A stretch of 64,000 nt of DNA from Bradyrhizobium ontarionense (GCF_021088345.1 NZ_CP088156.1:4960001-5024000); one strand, 5' to 3'. Shown: positions 29,221 through 40,400, numbered from the stretch's first letter. Numbers and translations are program-made. The notes: a model not told the origin generated them from the letters alone.

Positions 29221-29249
29221 TCGGTGCGGCCGGCTCACGGTCGCACCGA
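29221..29249 (+). terminator. Possible weak terminator after chemoreceptor gene
   Basis: An 8-bp inverted repeat TCGGTGCG (29221-29228) / CGCACCGA (29242-29249) follows the chemoreceptor stop by 5 bases. No T-tract follows directly, so termination would be partial or Rho-assisted. Confidence 0.3.
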
Positions 29250-29334
29250 CACGTCATCCATGCAAGGCACCAGGATTTTTGAGCTCAAGTTTTTTGGCTG
29301 ATCACCTTTTTGAAACTCATGAAGGAGCAAGCCT

Positions 29335-30354
29335 ATGACTGTCGATATGACCTCGGCCGATTCCATTGCACGGATGGCCGACCGGATCAGGCGCGGCGAC
29401 CCATCGCTCGACACCATGCCGCTGTCGCCCGTCGGCGCATTCCAAAGCAGGACCGTCACGCTCGAAACCCTGATGCGCGAGGTGACGGAGTGCCTGGCCG
29501 AGAGCTTTCGGCATCGCGCGGCGGAAGACTTCCCGATGCTCTATTTCGCGTGCGGCAAGGCCCGGGTCGGGTCGACGGCGCTGAGCAACCTGTTCGGCAT
29601 GACGGGAATGCCCTCCTACTATCAACCGCTCAAGGCGATGCTGCGCGATGCGCTCGTCGGCCGGCGGTTGACGCCGTGGACGATCCCCTCTGCGACCGAC
29701 AGGCCGAGCATCTTCAGCAAGGAGACGATCGGGCCCTACGTTGTTGCCGAGAGCCTGTTCAATCCACTGAAGCTGCTGATCGACGCGGGCTATCCGCGGC
29801 ACCGGCTGCACCTCATCGCGCTCGACCGCGAGCCGGCGAGTGCGCTCGCGTCCTGGCTCGATAAGCTGATCTCGCGCGCCTCGGAAGGCACGTTGCTGGC
29901 GCACTATGTCATCGCCGCACTCAGCGCAGGGCGGGTTTCGGAGTACGCCAGGCAGCAAGGCGTTCCGGTCACTCACTACATCTATGAGCTCAGCAAGGAG
30001 CCGATATCGTCGATCCGCGTGCTGTTCGATCGCCTTGGGCTTTCCAGCAGCCTTGCCGAGGACGCCGTGACGTCCTGGCAGCAGCCAGGACAAGCGCAGA
30101 CAACCAACGCGCGCGTCATTTTTCCCAGCGAGGCGCCCATCTACAAGGTGCCCAATCTCCATACCTCGGACAGCGCCTATCGCTACCAGTTCCGCACCAC
30201 GGGTACGCTGAACGAGGTCCAGCTCGATCTCCTGGAGCGTTGTGGCGTCAATGAGGTCTACCGCGTCTCGGTCGCAGCATGCATTGCCGACCTCGAACTG
30301 AATGCGGCGACGTCGGCGCGTCTGTTTGGCGATCGTGCGGGAGTGGCCGCGTGA
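29335..30354 (+). CDS. Putative sulfotransferase, first gene of a sulfate-activation operon
   Basis: This 339-residue protein probably transfers sulfate from PAPS to an unknown acceptor. The clue in its sequence is [20 protein letters not shown]73-G-K75-A-R-V-G79-S80-T81 resembles the 5'-phosphosulfate-binding loop of sulfotransferases at the end of the first strand. The second clue is context: its TGA overlaps the GTG of cysD, and cysNC follows, so the operon makes PAPS on the spot. It lacks a signal peptide. It is not close to NodH by eye. The C-terminal part ([20 protein letters not shown]) is not familiar. The acceptor could be a lipid, glycan or small molecule. Confidence 0.68.
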   Translation: MTVDMTSADSIARMADRIRRGDPSLDTMPLSPVGAFQSRTVTLETLMREVTECLAESFRHRAAEDFPMLYFACGKARVGSTALSNLFGMTGMPSYYQPLKAMLRDALVGRRLTPWTIPSATDRPSIFSKETIGPYVVAESLFNPLKLLIDAGYPRHRLHLIALDREPASALASWLDKLISRASEGTLLAHYVIAALSAGRVSEYARQQGVPVTHYIYELSKEPISSIRVLFDRLGLSSSLAEDAVTSWQQPGQAQTTNARVIFPSEAPIYKVPNLHTSDSAYRYQFRTTGTLNEVQLDLLERCGVNEVYRVSVAACIADLELNAATSARLFGDRAGVAA

Positions 30355-31319
30355 GCGCGCCGGGCCATCACGCAGCCGGATCTGCATCCCCGCTCTGGCC
30401 GATGGCTGAGCCGCGGCCATTGGCGCTCAGCCATCTGCGCCGGCTCGAGGCGGAGAGCATCGCCATCATGCGCGAGGTTGCGGCCGAATTTCGCAAGCCG
30501 GTCATGCTGTATTCGATCGGCAAGGATTCCTCGGTGCTTCTGCACCTCGCCATGAAGGCGTTTCACCCGGCCAAGCCTCCGTTCCCGCTGCTGCATATCG
30601 ACACCACCTGGAAGTTCCGTGACATGATCGCGTTCCGGGACCAGCGGGTGCGAGAACTGGGGCTCGACCTTCTCGTGCACGCCAATCCGGAAGGGATTTC
30701 CCAGGACATCAACCCGTTCGCCCACGGCTCGGCGCTCTACACCGACGTCATGAAAACCCAGGCGCTGCGACAGGCACTGGACATCCACGGCTTCGACGCC
30801 GCCATCGGAGGCGCACGCCGCGACGAGGAGAAATCGCGCGCCAAGGAACGCATCTTCTCCCACCGCAGCGTCACCCACCGCTGGGATCCGAAGAACCAGC
30901 GGCCCGAGCTCTGGAATCTGTACAACACCTTGCTGGCGCCCGGCGAAAGCATGCGCGTTTTCCCGCTCTCGAACTGGACCGAGCTCGATGTCTGGGAATA
31001 CATCCAGCTCGAAAACATACCGATCGTGCCGCTGTATTTCGCAAGCCTGCGGCCGGTGGTCGAGCGCGACGGCGCGCTCATCATGGTCGATGACGAGCGC
31101 ATGCCGCTGCAGCCAGGCGAGGCACCGCAATGGCGATCGATCCGCTTCCGAACGCTCGGCTGCTACCCGCTGACTGGCGCGACGCCGTCGACCGCGTCCG
31201 ATCTCTCCGCGATCGTCCGCGAGATGACGGCGTCCCGCACCTCCGAGCGACAGGGCCGTGTCATCGATCGTGACAGCGCAGCCTCGATGGAGCGCAAGAA
31301 GGTGGAGGGCTATTTCTGA
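30351..31319 (+). CDS. cysD: Sulfate adenylyltransferase subunit 2
   Basis: This subunit, with CysN, makes adenosine 5'-phosphosulfate from sulfate and ATP. The 322-residue protein belongs to the PAPS reductase-like ATP pyrophosphatase family. It has the PP-loop [14 protein letters not shown] (about residues 52-65), [15 protein letters not shown], and GCYPLTGA near the end. The GTG at 30351 overlaps the preceding stop (GTGA), which supports translational coupling; [12 protein letters not shown] at 30402 is an alternative start. Its stop overlaps the ATG of cysNC (ATGA). Confidence 0.95.
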   Translation: MSAPGHHAAGSASPLWPMAEPRPLALSHLRRLEAESIAIMREVAAEFRKPVMLYSIGKDSSVLLHLAMKAFHPAKPPFPLLHIDTTWKFRDMIAFRDQRVRELGLDLLVHANPEGISQDINPFAHGSALYTDVMKTQALRQALDIHGFDAAIGGARRDEEKSRAKERIFSHRSVTHRWDPKNQRPELWNLYNTLLAPGESMRVFPLSNWTELDVWEYIQLENIPIVPLYFASLRPVVERDGALIMVDDERMPLQPGEAPQWRSIRFRTLGCYPLTGATPSTASDLSAIVREMTASRTSERQGRVIDRDSAASMERKKVEGYF

Positions 31320-33226
31320 TGACCGTTCACCACGCGATCATCGGTCGGACGCCCGAGGCCGCCTGGACGTACGCCGAGGACAACGCCCACGACAAGCCGA
31401 CCTTGCGCCTCGTCACCTGCGGCAGCGTCGACGACGGCAAGAGCACGCTGGTCGGACGGCTGCTCTATGATTCGAAGATGCTGCTCGACGACCAGCTCGA
31501 CGCGCTCGCGTCGGACAGCAAGGTGGCCGGCACCGCCGGGCCGGCACTCGATTTCGCGCTGCTGGTGGACGGCCTGCAGGCCGAGCGCGAGCAAGGCATC
31601 ACGATCGACGTCGCCTACCGGTTCTTTGCCACCCGACGCCGCCGCTTCGTCGTCGCCGATACGCCCGGCCATGTCCAATATACGCGCAACATGGCGACCG
31701 GCGCCTCGCATGCCGATCTCGCCGTGGTGCTGATCGACGCCCGCAAGGGCGTCGTGAGCCAGACCCGCCGCCACAGCCATATCCTCGCTCTGCTCGGCGT
31801 GCGTCACGTCCTGGTGGCCGTCAACAAGATGGATCTCGTCGGCTTCGATGCCGACCGCTTCACCACCATCTCGGTCGCATTCCGCACCATGGCCGAGCAG
31901 CTCGGCATCGCCGACGTGCAGTGCGTTCCCGTGGCGGCACGCGACGGCGACAACGTCTTCCGCACCAGCGGGCGCATGCCCTGGTACAGCGGACCGAGCG
32001 TGATGGAGCATCTCGAATCGGTCGACGTTGCCGACGGCATCGAAGGCCGGCCGTTCCGTTTCCCGGTGCAATGGGTCAACCGGCCGAATGCCGAATTTCG
32101 CGGCTTCAGCGGCCGCGTCGCCAGCGGAACGCTCCGTTGCGGTGATCCGGTGGTCGTGCATCCCTCGGGGCGCCGGAGCCGTGTCTCCGGCATCGTCACC
32201 GCCGACGGCCGGCTGCAACAGGCCATTTCAGGGCAGTCGGTGACGCTGCTGCTCGCCGATGAGGTCGATGCGAGCCGCGGCGATGTGCTCACATCCGGCA
32301 CACCGCCCATGGTGGCAGACCACATCGCCGCTCATCTGATCTGGTTCGACGACGAGGCGATGCGGCCCGGCCGCCGCTATCTGCTCAAATCAGGAACTTC
32401 ATCTATCGGCGCCGTGGTCTCGGCCATGAAGCATCGTGTCTGCATCGACACGATGGCGCAGGAGACCGCGCTGACGCTGGAAGCCAACGAGATCGGCTGC
32501 GTCGACCTCGTTCTCGATCGGCCGCTGGTGTGCGATGCCTATCGCGACAACCGCGATCTCGGCAGCTTCATCCTGATCGATCCGTTCAACCGGCGGACGG
32601 TGGCAGCAGGCCTGATCGATGCGCCGCTGCGCCGGCCAGCCAACATCAGCTGGCAGACGATCGACATCGACAAATCGGTGCGCGCGCGGCTGAAGCAGCA
32701 GAAGCCCTGCGTGCTCTGGCTCACCGGCCTGAGCGGCGCCGGCAAGTCGACGATCGCCAACCTGGTCGACCGGCGGCTGTGCGAGCTCGGCCGCCACACC
32801 GCGCTGCTCGACGGCGACAATCTCCGCCACGGCATCAACCGCGATCTCGGCTTCAGCCCGGAGGCGCGGGTCGAGAACATCCGCCGGGTGACCGAGATCG
32901 CCGCGTTGTTCGTCGATGCCGGCCTGATCACGCTGGTGTCCCTGATCTCGCCGTTTCGCGCGGAGCGCGAGACGGCGCGCCGCCGCTTTGCCACCGGCGA
33001 GTTCATCGAGGTCCATGTTGCAACCCCACTGGCGGCATGCGAGGCGCGGGACCCCAAGGGCCTCTACAAGCGGGCGCGCGCCGGCGAGCTATCGAACTTC
33101 ACGGGGATCGACCAGCCTTATGAAGCGCCCGAAACGCCGGACATCACGATCGATGGCGCGGCCCTGTCGGCAGACGAGGCAGCCGAGCTGATCGTCCGCC
33201 ATCTCCGCGAACATCATTATTTCTGA
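31319..33226 (+). CDS. cysNC: Bifunctional sulfate adenylyltransferase subunit 1 / APS kinase
   Basis: This 635-residue fusion corresponds to NodQ-type CysN-CysC. The N-terminal GTPase half has GSVDDGKSTL (about residues 35-44), DTPGHVQYTRNM and VNKMDLVGFD, and is followed by the EF-Tu-like barrels. The C-terminal APS kinase has its P-loop LSGAGKST (about residues 471-478) and DGDNLRHGINRDLGFS. Together with CysD it converts sulfate to APS and then to PAPS. The APS kinase makes sense for a sulfotransferase donor; no cysH or cysIJ reductase genes lie nearby, so assimilation to cysteine may not be the main purpose (inference). Confidence 0.96.
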   Translation: MTVHHAIIGRTPEAAWTYAEDNAHDKPTLRLVTCGSVDDGKSTLVGRLLYDSKMLLDDQLDALASDSKVAGTAGPALDFALLVDGLQAEREQGITIDVAYRFFATRRRRFVVADTPGHVQYTRNMATGASHADLAVVLIDARKGVVSQTRRHSHILALLGVRHVLVAVNKMDLVGFDADRFTTISVAFRTMAEQLGIADVQCVPVAARDGDNVFRTSGRMPWYSGPSVMEHLESVDVADGIEGRPFRFPVQWVNRPNAEFRGFSGRVASGTLRCGDPVVVHPSGRRSRVSGIVTADGRLQQAISGQSVTLLLADEVDASRGDVLTSGTPPMVADHIAAHLIWFDDEAMRPGRRYLLKSGTSSIGAVVSAMKHRVCIDTMAQETALTLEANEIGCVDLVLDRPLVCDAYRDNRDLGSFILIDPFNRRTVAAGLIDAPLRRPANISWQTIDIDKSVRARLKQQKPCVLWLTGLSGAGKSTIANLVDRRLCELGRHTALLDGDNLRHGINRDLGFSPEARVENIRRVTEIAALFVDAGLITLVSLISPFRAERETARRRFATGEFIEVHVATPLAACEARDPKGLYKRARAGELSNFTGIDQPYEAPETPDITIDGAALSADEAAELIVRHLREHHYF

Positions 33227-33254
33227 CCGGAGGATCGTCTCCGACGGAGCGGCC

Positions 33255-33497
33255 TCAGAAATCGGAGATGATTCCCTTCTTCTCCCAGTCGCCGTAACGG
33301 GTCGGTTCGGGCCCTTTCGGCCCCTGCAACTCCTTCGGTCTTGGCTGGGCCTGCTCGGCCGCAAGCCGCCGGCGTTCCTCGGCTTCGGCCAGCGCACGTT
33401 GCGCGGCCGGCGAAAGCGGCTTGCGCGGCGCGTCGTTGCTGGCGACCACGGACAATGCGGGCTTGCTCTTGAGCTCGCTCTTGGGCTCGTTGCTCAT
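33255..33497 (-). CDS. DUF1674 (SDHAF4-like) small protein
   Basis: This 80-residue protein has a low-complexity N-terminal half (KSELKSKPALSVV..., then LAEAEERRRLAAEQ). It ends with the conserved C-terminal motif GPKGPEPTRYGDWEKKGIISDF. That motif defines the DUF1674 family, whose eukaryotic members (SDHAF4/Sdh8) assist succinate dehydrogenase flavoprotein assembly. No sdh genes are near. The start at 33497 gives the usual length. It diverges from rsmB. Confidence 0.88.
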   Translation of the reverse strand: MSNEPKSELKSKPALSVVASNDAPRKPLSPAAQRALAEAEERRRLAAEQAQPRPKELQGPKGPEPTRYGDWEKKGIISDF

Positions 33498-33692
33498 CTT
33501 ACCATTCCACCGTTGAACCGGTTCCTTCCTGACCTCATCAGATCGTGTGCGCACGAACGATGAAACAGGTCTAAAAAAAGCAGAGCCGATTCTTACATTT
33601 GGCATATTCCCGTGGCAGAGGTCCCGCAAGCTGATGGCATGCACCGGATCGTCGCGGAACTGCCTTTCTTCTTTCGCGAGTAAACTCCAGGC

Positions 33693-35042
33693 ATGCCTCC
33701 GCCGCGATTTGCGACCCCTTCCGAAGTCCCAGGCCTTGCGGCGCGTCGAATCGCCGCCGACGTGATCGATGGGGTCCTGCACAAGCACCGCACGCTCGAC
33801 GAGCAGCTCGACGGCACCGGCGCGCATCCCGGGCTGAAGCAGCTTGCCGACCGCGACCGTGCGCTGATGCGACGGCTGGTCGCGACCACCTTGCGTCGAC
33901 TCGGCACGCTCGGCCACGTGCTGTCACGCCTGCTCGATCGCGGCGTTCCGACCGACGCGCCGCGCGCGCAGAGCGCGCTGCTGATCGGCGCCGCGCAGAT
34001 CCTGTGGATGGACGTGCCCGATCATGCCGCCGTCGACCTTTCGGTCCGGCTGGTGCAGGCCGACCGCCGCGCCGCGAAATATGCCGGGCTGGTCAACGCC
34101 GTGCTGCGGCGCTGTGCCCGGGAGGGCACGGGCCTGCTCGACGATGCGAAGGGGCAGCCGCTCGACATCGCGCCATGGCTGCTCAAGCGCTGGATCGCCC
34201 ATTATGGCGAGGCGACCGCGAAGGACATTGCGGCGGCGCTGGGCCAGGAACCCTCGCTCGATCTCACCGTCAAGTCCGATCCGGCGCAATGGGCGTCGCG
34301 GCTGCACGGCGAGGTGCTGCCGACCGGCACCGTCCGCACTCTGCTCCATGGCTCGGTGACGGTGCTGCCCGGCTTCGCCGAGGGACAATGGTGGGTGCAG
34401 GACGCTGCGGCGGCGCTCCCCGCGCGGCTGCTTGGCGACGTCGCCGGAAAGACCATCGCCGATCTTTGTGCCGCCCCGGGCGGCAAGACCGCCCAGCTCG
34501 CCCATGGCGGCGCCCACGTCACGGCGGTGGACCGGTCACAGGCCCGGATCGCCCGCTTGAAGGACAACATGACCCGGCTGCAGCTCACGGCCGAGACGGT
34601 CGTGGCCGACGCCGCCGAATGGCAGCCGGCCGAGAGCGGCTTCGATGGCATTCTGGTCGATGCACCCTGCACCTCGACCGGAACCATCCGCCGCCATCCC
34701 GACGTCGGCTGGCTGCGCAGCGAAGCCGACATCGCCGCCCTGTCGGGCCTGCAGGCGCGACTGCTGACCAGGGCAGGCGGCCTGCTCAAGCCGGGGGGAA
34801 CCCTGGTGTACTGTACCTGCTCGCTCGAACCCGAGGAAGGGGAGCAGGTGGTCGAGAGCGTGCTGGCCGGCACCACCGAGCTTCGCCGCGTTCCCGTGAC
34901 GGCTGGCGAGGTGGCAGGGCTGACCGAGCTCGTCACGTCAGCGGGCGATCTACGAACGTTGCCCTGCCATCTGCCGCACGCCGATCCTCGGCTCGGCGGG
35001 CTCGACGGTTTTTATGCGGCGAGACTGGAGCGGCGGCCGTGA
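33693..35042 (+). CDS. rsmB: RsmB-family 16S rRNA (cytosine-C5) methyltransferase
   Basis: This 449-residue protein methylates 16S rRNA (C967 in E. coli) with SAM. The N-terminal third is a NusB-like RNA-binding domain (RIAADVIDGVLHKHRTLDEQLD, ALLIGAAQILWMDVPDHAAVD). The C-terminal Rossmann methyltransferase has CAAPGGKTAQLA (SAM loop), VDAPCTSTGTIRRHPDV with one active-site cysteine, and LVYCTCSLEPEEGE with the nucleophile. It sits just upstream of a heparinase-like gene and purH, an arrangement I recall from related alphaproteobacteria. Confidence 0.94.
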   Translation: MPPPRFATPSEVPGLAARRIAADVIDGVLHKHRTLDEQLDGTGAHPGLKQLADRDRALMRRLVATTLRRLGTLGHVLSRLLDRGVPTDAPRAQSALLIGAAQILWMDVPDHAAVDLSVRLVQADRRAAKYAGLVNAVLRRCAREGTGLLDDAKGQPLDIAPWLLKRWIAHYGEATAKDIAAALGQEPSLDLTVKSDPAQWASRLHGEVLPTGTVRTLLHGSVTVLPGFAEGQWWVQDAAAALPARLLGDVAGKTIADLCAAPGGKTAQLAHGGAHVTAVDRSQARIARLKDNMTRLQLTAETVVADAAEWQPAESGFDGILVDAPCTSTGTIRRHPDVGWLRSEADIAALSGLQARLLTRAGGLLKPGGTLVYCTCSLEPEEGEQVVESVLAGTTELRRVPVTAGEVAGLTELVTSAGDLRTLPCHLPHADPRLGGLDGFYAARLERRP

Positions 35043-35248
35043 GCGTGCCATCGTGCACGCCATGCGCCGGCCGTGCGGCCGGTAGCGGATTGAGGGCGTC
35101 CGCGTTGCGTTAGTCCGTTAAATCCCGATTTTTGCACCAGATTCTGGTCCCGCGATGGTGCTGCACCGGGGCCAAAAATGGTGTATCGGCGGCAGTTGCG
35201 ATCTACTAAGGGTCCGCGACCGAATCCCCTCTCGACCTAAGGCTTGGC

Positions 35249-37003
35249 GTGTCCGCCGCTCAACGCAGACGCATATCGACGCTGGTATTGGGCCGCTTTG
35301 CGCGCAGCCTGATGTCCAACGTCAGCGGAGTATCGGTATCGCTGTCCGGATTGTGGCCCGGACGGGCGGACCGGCTCATCATTGCGCCACACGATCTGCG
35401 TACCTCCGATGCCACCCGCGCCGCCGAGATCTATGCCGGCCGCTTCGTCTTCGCGGGCAAGATCGTCACCTGCCACGGCCGCTCGATCTTCGACCTGGAG
35501 CCGCCCTCGGAGGACTGGGAGGTCGCGCTGCTCGGCTTCGGCTGGCTGCGTCATCTCCGCGCAGCCGACACTGCGCTGACCCGGGCCAATGCCCGCGCTC
35601 TCGTCGACGACTGGATCTCCAACCAGATCGGCCGCCATCCGCTGAGCCGCCGCGCCGACGTGCTGGCACGCCGGGTGATCTCGCTGTTGTCGCAGGCGCC
35701 GCTGGTGCTGGCCGATTCCGACGGCAAATTCTACCGCCGCTATCTGCGCGGCCTGACCCGCGAAATCCGCTACCTGCGCTACTCGACCATCGACATCCCC
35801 GATGGGGCGCCGCGGCTGCAGGTCCTGATCGCGCTGTGCTACGCGGCGCTGTGCCTGGCCAACCAGGCCAAGCACATCCGCAGCGCCAGCCGCAAACTGT
35901 CCGACGAGCTGCAGCGGCAGATCCTGCCCGATGGCGGTCACGTCTCGCGCAATCCCGGGGCACTGATCGAGCTGCTGATCGACCTCCTGCCGCTGCGGCA
36001 GACCTTCGCAGCGCGCAACATCGCGCCGCCGCCGGCGCTGCTCAACGCCATCGATCGCATGATGCCGATGCTGCGCTTCTTCCGGCACGGCGACGGCAAC
36101 ATGGCGCTGTTCAACGGCATGGGCGGCACGCCGTCCGACCTGCTGGCGACGCTGCTGGCCTATGACGACACTCACGGCACGCCGATGGCAAGCATGCCGC
36201 ATTCCGGCTTCCAGCGCCTCGATGCCGGCCCGATGACGGTGATCGTCGACACCGGCCCGCCGCCGCCGCCGCATCTCAGCCACGAGGCGCATGCCGGCTG
36301 CCTCGCCTTCGAGATGTCCTCGGGCGCGTCTCGCATCGTGATCAATTGCGGCCTGCCGTCGACCGGCCGCGACAACTGGCGCACTTTCGCGCGCAGCACG
36401 GTGGCGCATTCGACGCTGACCTATCACAACACCTCCTCCTGCACCTTCGTCGAGATGTCGGCGATGAAGCGCCTGCTGCACGGCGCGCCGATCGTGTCGG
36501 GCCCGACCCGTGTCGAGAATTTCCGCGAGATCGTTCCGGACGGCACGGTGCTGTCGACATCGCACAACGGCTATGCCGCCAAGTTCGGCCTGATCCACCG
36601 CCGTGTCCTGGTCGCGGCCAATGACGGCTCGCGGCTCGACGGCGAGGACACCGTGACCCCGGCGCAAGGCGCACGCCTGCGCGGCGGCGGATCGGACTAC
36701 GCGCTGCGCTTCCACCTGCACCCGGCAGTCAAGGCCAGCCGGCTCAGCGACGGCCGCGGCGCGATGCTGGTGCTGCCCAACCGCGAGGTCTGGACCTTCG
36801 AGACCTTCGACGACCGGGTCGATCTCGAGGACAGCGTCTTCCTCGCCGGCAATGACGGGCCGCGCCGCACGACGCAGCTGGTGATCCGCCAGGATGCGCA
36901 GCAGGCCGCGTCGATCCGCTGGAGCTTCGTGCGCTCGTCGGCCTCACCGACCGAGACCAATGCCCGCCGCAGCGCCCGGCGAGAGCCGGAGCTGCCGCTC
37001 TGA
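35249..37003 (+). CDS. Heparinase II/III family protein
   Basis: This 584-residue protein belongs to the alpha/alpha-toroid plus beta-sheet polysaccharide lyase family. The toroid holds ERVxxL-like repeats and [13 protein letters not shown]. The C-terminal beta-sheet heparinase domain starts near [30 protein letters not shown] sequence and shows [21 protein letters not shown]. There is no signal peptide, which is usual for the cytoplasmic alphaproteobacterial group. The true substrate (oligouronide or other) is unknown. The GTG start ([20 protein letters not shown]) is the only reasonable one. Confidence 0.87.
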   Translation: MSAAQRRRISTLVLGRFARSLMSNVSGVSVSLSGLWPGRADRLIIAPHDLRTSDATRAAEIYAGRFVFAGKIVTCHGRSIFDLEPPSEDWEVALLGFGWLRHLRAADTALTRANARALVDDWISNQIGRHPLSRRADVLARRVISLLSQAPLVLADSDGKFYRRYLRGLTREIRYLRYSTIDIPDGAPRLQVLIALCYAALCLANQAKHIRSASRKLSDELQRQILPDGGHVSRNPGALIELLIDLLPLRQTFAARNIAPPPALLNAIDRMMPMLRFFRHGDGNMALFNGMGGTPSDLLATLLAYDDTHGTPMASMPHSGFQRLDAGPMTVIVDTGPPPPPHLSHEAHAGCLAFEMSSGASRIVINCGLPSTGRDNWRTFARSTVAHSTLTYHNTSSCTFVEMSAMKRLLHGAPIVSGPTRVENFREIVPDGTVLSTSHNGYAAKFGLIHRRVLVAANDGSRLDGEDTVTPAQGARLRGGGSDYALRFHLHPAVKASRLSDGRGAMLVLPNREVWTFETFDDRVDLEDSVFLAGNDGPRRTTQLVIRQDAQQAASIRWSFVRSSASPTETNARRSARREPELPL

Positions 37004-37163
37004 TCAGCAGGGTGTGAGGGAGCTGCCCGTTGTCGCGCGGGTCGAAAGCTGGTATGAGCCGGCTCTCGCGCGACTGGCGACTTTGGATGGAGCACCATCG
37101 GGGAGCGCGGGATTGACCGCCGTGCGCCTGGGCAAATTGAACTCCTGCACAAGGACTCTGCCC

Positions 37164-38756
37164 ATGACCAACCAGCTTCGTCGCGTTCACCGCGCTCTGT
37201 TGTCCGTATCCGACAAGACCGGCCTCGTCGAATTCGCCCGCTCGCTGGCCGCACGCGGCGTCGAGTTGATCTCGACCGGCGGCACCGCGAAGGCCATCGC
37301 CGATGCCGGCCTCAAGGTGAAGGACGTCTCCGATCTGACCGGCTTTCCGGAGATGATGGACGGCCGCGTCAAGACGCTGCATCCCAAGGTTCATGGCGGC
37401 CTGCTCGCGATCCGTGGCAATGACGAGCATGCGGAGGCGATGAAGACCCACGGCATCGCGCCGATCGATCTGCTCGTCGTCAATCTCTATCCGTTCGAGG
37501 GGACAGTCGAGAGAGGGGCTGCGTTCAGCGACTGCATCGAGAACATCGACATCGGTGGCCCGGCGATGATCCGTGCGGCGTCGAAGAACCACGAGGACGT
37601 CGCTGTTGTCGTCGACATCAACGACTATCACGCCGTGCTGGATGACCTCGCCAAGCATGACGGCAACACAACCTTGCTGCTGCGTCGACGTCTCGCCGCC
37701 AAGGCCTATGCGCGCACCGCAGCCTACGACGCCGCGATCTCCAACTGGTTCGCGGCGACGATCCAGAACGACGCGCCCGACTACCGTGCCTTCGGCGGCC
37801 GGCTGATCCAGTCGCTGCGCTACGGCGAGAACCCGCATCAGCATGCGGCGTTCTACGCGCTGCCCGGCCGGCGCCCCGGCGTCGCCACCGCGCGCCAGCT
37901 GCAGGGCAAGGAGCTGTCCTACAACAACATCAACGACACCGACGCGGCCTATGAGTGCATCGCCGAGTTCGATCCGGCGCGCACCGCAGCCTGCGTCATC
38001 GTCAAGCATGCCAACCCGTGCGGCGTCGCCGAAGGACCGGATCTCGCCACCGCCTATCAGAAGGCGCTGGCCTGCGATTCGACCTCGGCGTTCGGCGGCA
38101 TCATCGCGATGAACCGCAAGCTCGATGCCGCCACCGCGCGCGCGATCACCGGCATCTTCACCGAGGTGATCATCGCGCCCGACGCCACCGAGGAAGCGAT
38201 CGCGATCATCGCCGGCCGCAAGAATCTGCGGCTGCTGCTGGCCGGCGCGCTGCCCGATCCGCGCGAGGCGGGTCTGACCGCGAAGACCGTCGCCGGCGGG
38301 ATGCTGGTGCAGAGCCGCGACAATGCCGTGGTCGACGACATGACGCTGAAGGTGGTGACCAAGCGGGCACCGAGCGAGGCCGAGCTGCGCGACCTGCGCT
38401 TCGCCTTCCGCGTCGCCAAGCACGTGAAGTCGAACACCATCGTCTACGCCAAGGACTCCGCGACCGTCGGCATCGGCGCGGGGCAGATGAGCCGGGTCGA
38501 TTCGGCGCGCATCGCCGCGCGCAAGGCGATCGATGCCGCCGAGGCACTCAAGCTCGCCGAGCCGCTCACCAAGGGGTCGGTGGTCGCCTCCGATGCATTC
38601 TTCCCGTTCGCCGACGGCATGCTGGCCTGCATCGAGGCCGGCGCCACCGCGGTGATCCAGCCGGGCGGATCGATGCGCGACGACGAGGTCATCAAGGCCG
38701 CCGACGAGCACGGCATCGCCATGGTGCTGTCAGGCGTCCGGCATTTCCGGCACTAG
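37164..38756 (+). CDS. purH: Bifunctional AICAR transformylase / IMP cyclohydrolase
   Basis: This enzyme carries out the last two steps of IMP synthesis. The protein has 530 residues, the standard PurH length. The N-terminal MGS-like cyclohydrolase has [16 protein letters not shown] and [11 protein letters not shown]. The C-terminal transformylase has [26 protein letters not shown], and [10 protein letters not shown]. The ATG at 37164 ([14 protein letters not shown]) is the right start. A REP-type palindrome directly follows the gene. Confidence 0.97.
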   Translation: MTNQLRRVHRALLSVSDKTGLVEFARSLAARGVELISTGGTAKAIADAGLKVKDVSDLTGFPEMMDGRVKTLHPKVHGGLLAIRGNDEHAEAMKTHGIAPIDLLVVNLYPFEGTVERGAAFSDCIENIDIGGPAMIRAASKNHEDVAVVVDINDYHAVLDDLAKHDGNTTLLLRRRLAAKAYARTAAYDAAISNWFAATIQNDAPDYRAFGGRLIQSLRYGENPHQHAAFYALPGRRPGVATARQLQGKELSYNNINDTDAAYECIAEFDPARTAACVIVKHANPCGVAEGPDLATAYQKALACDSTSAFGGIIAMNRKLDAATARAITGIFTEVIIAPDATEEAIAIIAGRKNLRLLLAGALPDPREAGLTAKTVAGGMLVQSRDNAVVDDMTLKVVTKRAPSEAELRDLRFAFRVAKHVKSNTIVYAKDSATVGIGAGQMSRVDSARIAARKAIDAAEALKLAEPLTKGSVVASDAFFPFADGMLACIEAGATAVIQPGGSMRDDEVIKAADEHGIAMVLSGVRHFRH

Positions 38757-38776
38757 ACGAATTGCGCCAACAATAT

Positions 38777-38884
38777 CCGTCGTCATTCCGGGGCGGCGCG
38801 TAGCGACGAGCCCGGAATCCATAGCCACGATCGTGAGTATGGATTCCGGGCCTGCGCCTTCGGCGCATCCCGGAATGACGACGG
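38777..38884. repeat. Palindromic repeat downstream of purH
   Basis: CCGTCGTCATTCCGG (from 38777) and CCGGAATGACGACGG (to 38884) form a 15-bp perfect inverted repeat. Internal arms CCCGGAATCCATA (38811-38823) and TATGGATTCCGGG pair further in. This is another class of the REP-like intergenic palindromes seen elsewhere in the window. Confidence 0.8.
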
Positions 38885-38904
38885 AGCAAGTTCTACGCGT
38901 TCGG

Positions 38905-40300
38905 TCAGGCCCGACGATCTGAATTCACCCGCGCCAGTAGCACCAGCCCCGCCGCGAAGAACAGCACCAGCACGGCCATGCCGGCCTTCTGGCTCGCCGT
39001 GGCCGCGGTGATGAGGCCGATCAGCAGCGGGCCGATGAAGGACGTCACCTTTCCGGTCAGCGCGAACAGGCCGAAATATTGCGCGACGCGATCCCGCGGC
39101 GCCATCCGGATCAGCAGCGACCGCGAGGCGGCCTGCAGCGGCGCGCCGCAGGCGCCGATGACACAGCCGAGCAGGAGATAGGCGCGCTCAGGCATCGAGG
39201 CGAACAGCGGCCCGCCGGGCACCGCCGGCGGCACCGGAATGAACAGGATCGAATCCCGGCTCACAAGAAGAATGGCGATGATCGCAAGCAGCAGCAGGGT
39301 CATGCTGCCGGCGATGACGCGCTGCGGTCCCAGCACATCGTCGAGCTTGCCGCCGAGCCAGCCGCCCAGCGTGCCGGCGGCCGCCAGGATGATGCCGAAC
39401 GTGCCGATCTGGATCGTGTTCCAGCCGAAGGTGCCGGCGGCATAGATGCCGCCGAACGCGAACAGCGAGACCAGCCCGTCGGTGTAGATCATGTTGGCAA
39501 TGAGAAAGAGCGCGATGTCGCGCTGCTGCGGCAGGCCGCGCAGCGTCTGTTTCAATTGACCGACGCCTTCACGCACCGCAGCGCCGAGCCGATGCCGCGC
39601 CGGGTAGTCCGGCGTGAACAGAAACATCGGCAGCACGAACAGGATGAACCAGAGCCCGGTGAGCGGACCGGAGATGCGGTCGCCCTCATGCGTCACGGGG
39701 TCGAGGCCGAACAGCGGTGCGAGCCCGAACAGCGTGCGGCCGGTGTCGGGATTGGCCGCGAGGAAGCCGAGCACGATGATGAGCGAGAGGATGCCGCCGA
39801 TATAGCCGGTCGCCCAGCCGGTGCCGGACAGGCGCCCGATGCGCTCGGGCGGCACCAGGGTCGGCATCATCGCATTGTTGAACACGGTCGCGAATTCGAC
39901 CCCGATGGTCGCGATCACGTAAGCCGCGAGCAGCGGCAGGATCAGCCGGGGTGTATCGGGCCGTCCGATCCACATCAGCGACGCGCCGACACAGCATCGC
40001 GCCGAAGGCGGCAATCCACGGCTTGCGCCGCCCCGTCGCATCGGCGATCGCGCCGAGCACGGGCGACAACAGCGCGATGACGATGCCGGCTGCCGCGGTG
40101 GCAAAGCCCCACAGCGCCTGGCCGCTGGCCGCATCGGGCGCGACATGGGCGGCGAAATAGGGCGCGAACACGAAGGTCGTGATCAGGGTGAAATAGGGTT
40201 GCGCCGCCCAGTCGAAGAAGATCCAGCTGACGACAGCCGCGCGCCCGGGATAGGTTCGGCCGTCGGCTGCGCCGGAGGTTCCGATCGTGGTGACGGCCAT
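38905..40300 (-). pseudogene. UMF1-type MFS transporter broken by a frameshift
   Basis: The two halves of one permease lie in different frames. The N-terminal half starts at ATG 40300 (MAVTTIGTSGAADG) and runs through FFDWAAQPYFTLITTFVFAPYF to IAAFGAMLC. The C-terminal half (GASLMWIGRPDTPRLILPLLAAYV...) continues in another frame to 38905. The break is in a TG run near 39988-39993. Restoring two bases (TG) would rejoin the frames as MLCVGASLM. The whole would be a member of the UMF1/YxiO-like major-facilitator family with about 12 helices. The N-terminal frame runs on without sense for about 100 codons. A sequencing error is possible. Confidence 0.8.
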
Positions 40301-40400
40301 TCGAAAGTCCTCTGCGATCACGGCGTCGCGTTTTGCGCCGACGGCGCGGCCCTATAACATCTGACTGTCCCAGGCGAATGTCAGCAACGGCAGAATCTTG

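Noticed and set aside
36894..37163. Upstream extension of purH into the end of the heparinase gene
   Set aside because: PurH homologues start at MTNQ-like sequence, and the extension overlaps the heparinase coding frame.
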